Assembly: GCA_037446575.1 (NCBI GenBank)
Contig: JBBIII010000103.1
Coordinates: forward strand, 1 to 6,850
Origin: JBBIII01 sp037446575
GTDB lineage: Bacteria; Bacteroidota; Ignavibacteria; UBA10030
Direction of reading: 5' to 3'
DNA length: 6,850 nt
This document shows, piece after piece, positions 6,791 through 6,850 of this stretch; within the stretch, counting starts at the first letter, position 1, and each line of letters opens with the position of its first letter. Under the pieces are notes generated by a model that was not told where the DNA came from, ran no database searches, and was given only the letters and a program-made list of their open reading frames with translations. Both the position numbers and the translations under genes were made by a program.

Positions 6791-6850
6791 ATGAACATGG
6801 TTTTTGAATGCATTGTTGTGTTGTTCGTCCTGTTATGTGTCAGGAGGAAA
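6791..6850 (+). CDS. Start of a second copy of the 52-residue repeat frame (partial, doubtful)
   Basis: ATG 6791 follows directly on the TAG of the preceding frame (TAGATG) with the same AAAGGA ahead of it. Twenty codons are visible before the window ends. They match the first copy except for one residue (S2 to N2). It carries the same doubts as the first copy. Confidence 0.25.
   Translation, partial: MNMVFECIVVLFVLLCVRRK

Larger units (their letters stand above)
6569..6850. repeat. Tandem 159-bp repeat built of TGTCAGGA/TCCTGACA palindromes (second copy cut by window end)
   Basis: The 109 bases from 6583 recur from 6742 at an exact offset of 159 with three substitutions. Similarity extends upstream to CTGCTGTC (6569 and 6717), where the first copy lacks 11 bases that include one arm of a hairpin. 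Each unit contains several inverted repeats based on TGTCAGGA and TCCTGACA. This repeat is unrelated in sequence to the arrays at 3470 and 4087. More copies may follow beyond 6850. Confidence 0.9.

Overview
The window is an AT-rich bacterial segment with three clear protein-coding genes, all on the + strand, separated by compact GC-rich repeat arrays and ending in a second, unrelated palindromic repeat. The style suggests an environmental member of the Bacteroidota/Ignavibacteriota/Chlorobiota side of the tree: very long PAS-chain sensor proteins, a periplasmic-binding-domain histidine kinase, and a GxxExxY-family gene among 'CGCAGAGACGCGGAG'-type palindromes. This placement rests on gene style only and is tentative.

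Layout. 23-3472: a signalling protein of about 1149 residues with an N-terminal receiver domain, five PAS domains, a GAF domain, a sixth PAS domain and a C-terminal coiled coil, but no kinase or other output domain. 3470-3711: three tandem copies of an ~85-bp imperfectly palindromic repeat. 3712-4089: a 125-residue GxxExxY protein with a PD-(D/E)XK nuclease-like core. 4087-4330: three more copies of the same repeat, in the same internal order and nearly the same total length. 4331-6535: a membrane histidine kinase with signal peptide, SBP_bac_3 sensor domain, transmembrane helix, PAS, coiled coil, HisKA and HATPase_c. 6536-6850: no recognised gene. It holds a ~159-bp tandem repeat built from TGTCAGGA/TCCTGACA hairpins, one unit of which contains a 52-codon reading frame with a good Shine-Dalgarno sequence.

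How the parts may work together. The two signalling proteins are complementary: the first has a receiver but no kinase, the second has a kinase but no receiver. They could be partners in a phosphorelay, but this is inference from adjacency. The small nuclease-like gene between them, bracketed by two near-equal direct-repeat arrays, looks like an inserted or amplified cassette. The repeats are placed so that they form the stop codon of the gene before them and the ribosome-binding site of the gene after them. That punctuation role and the coding potential of the terminal 159-bp repeat are the two points most worth following up.
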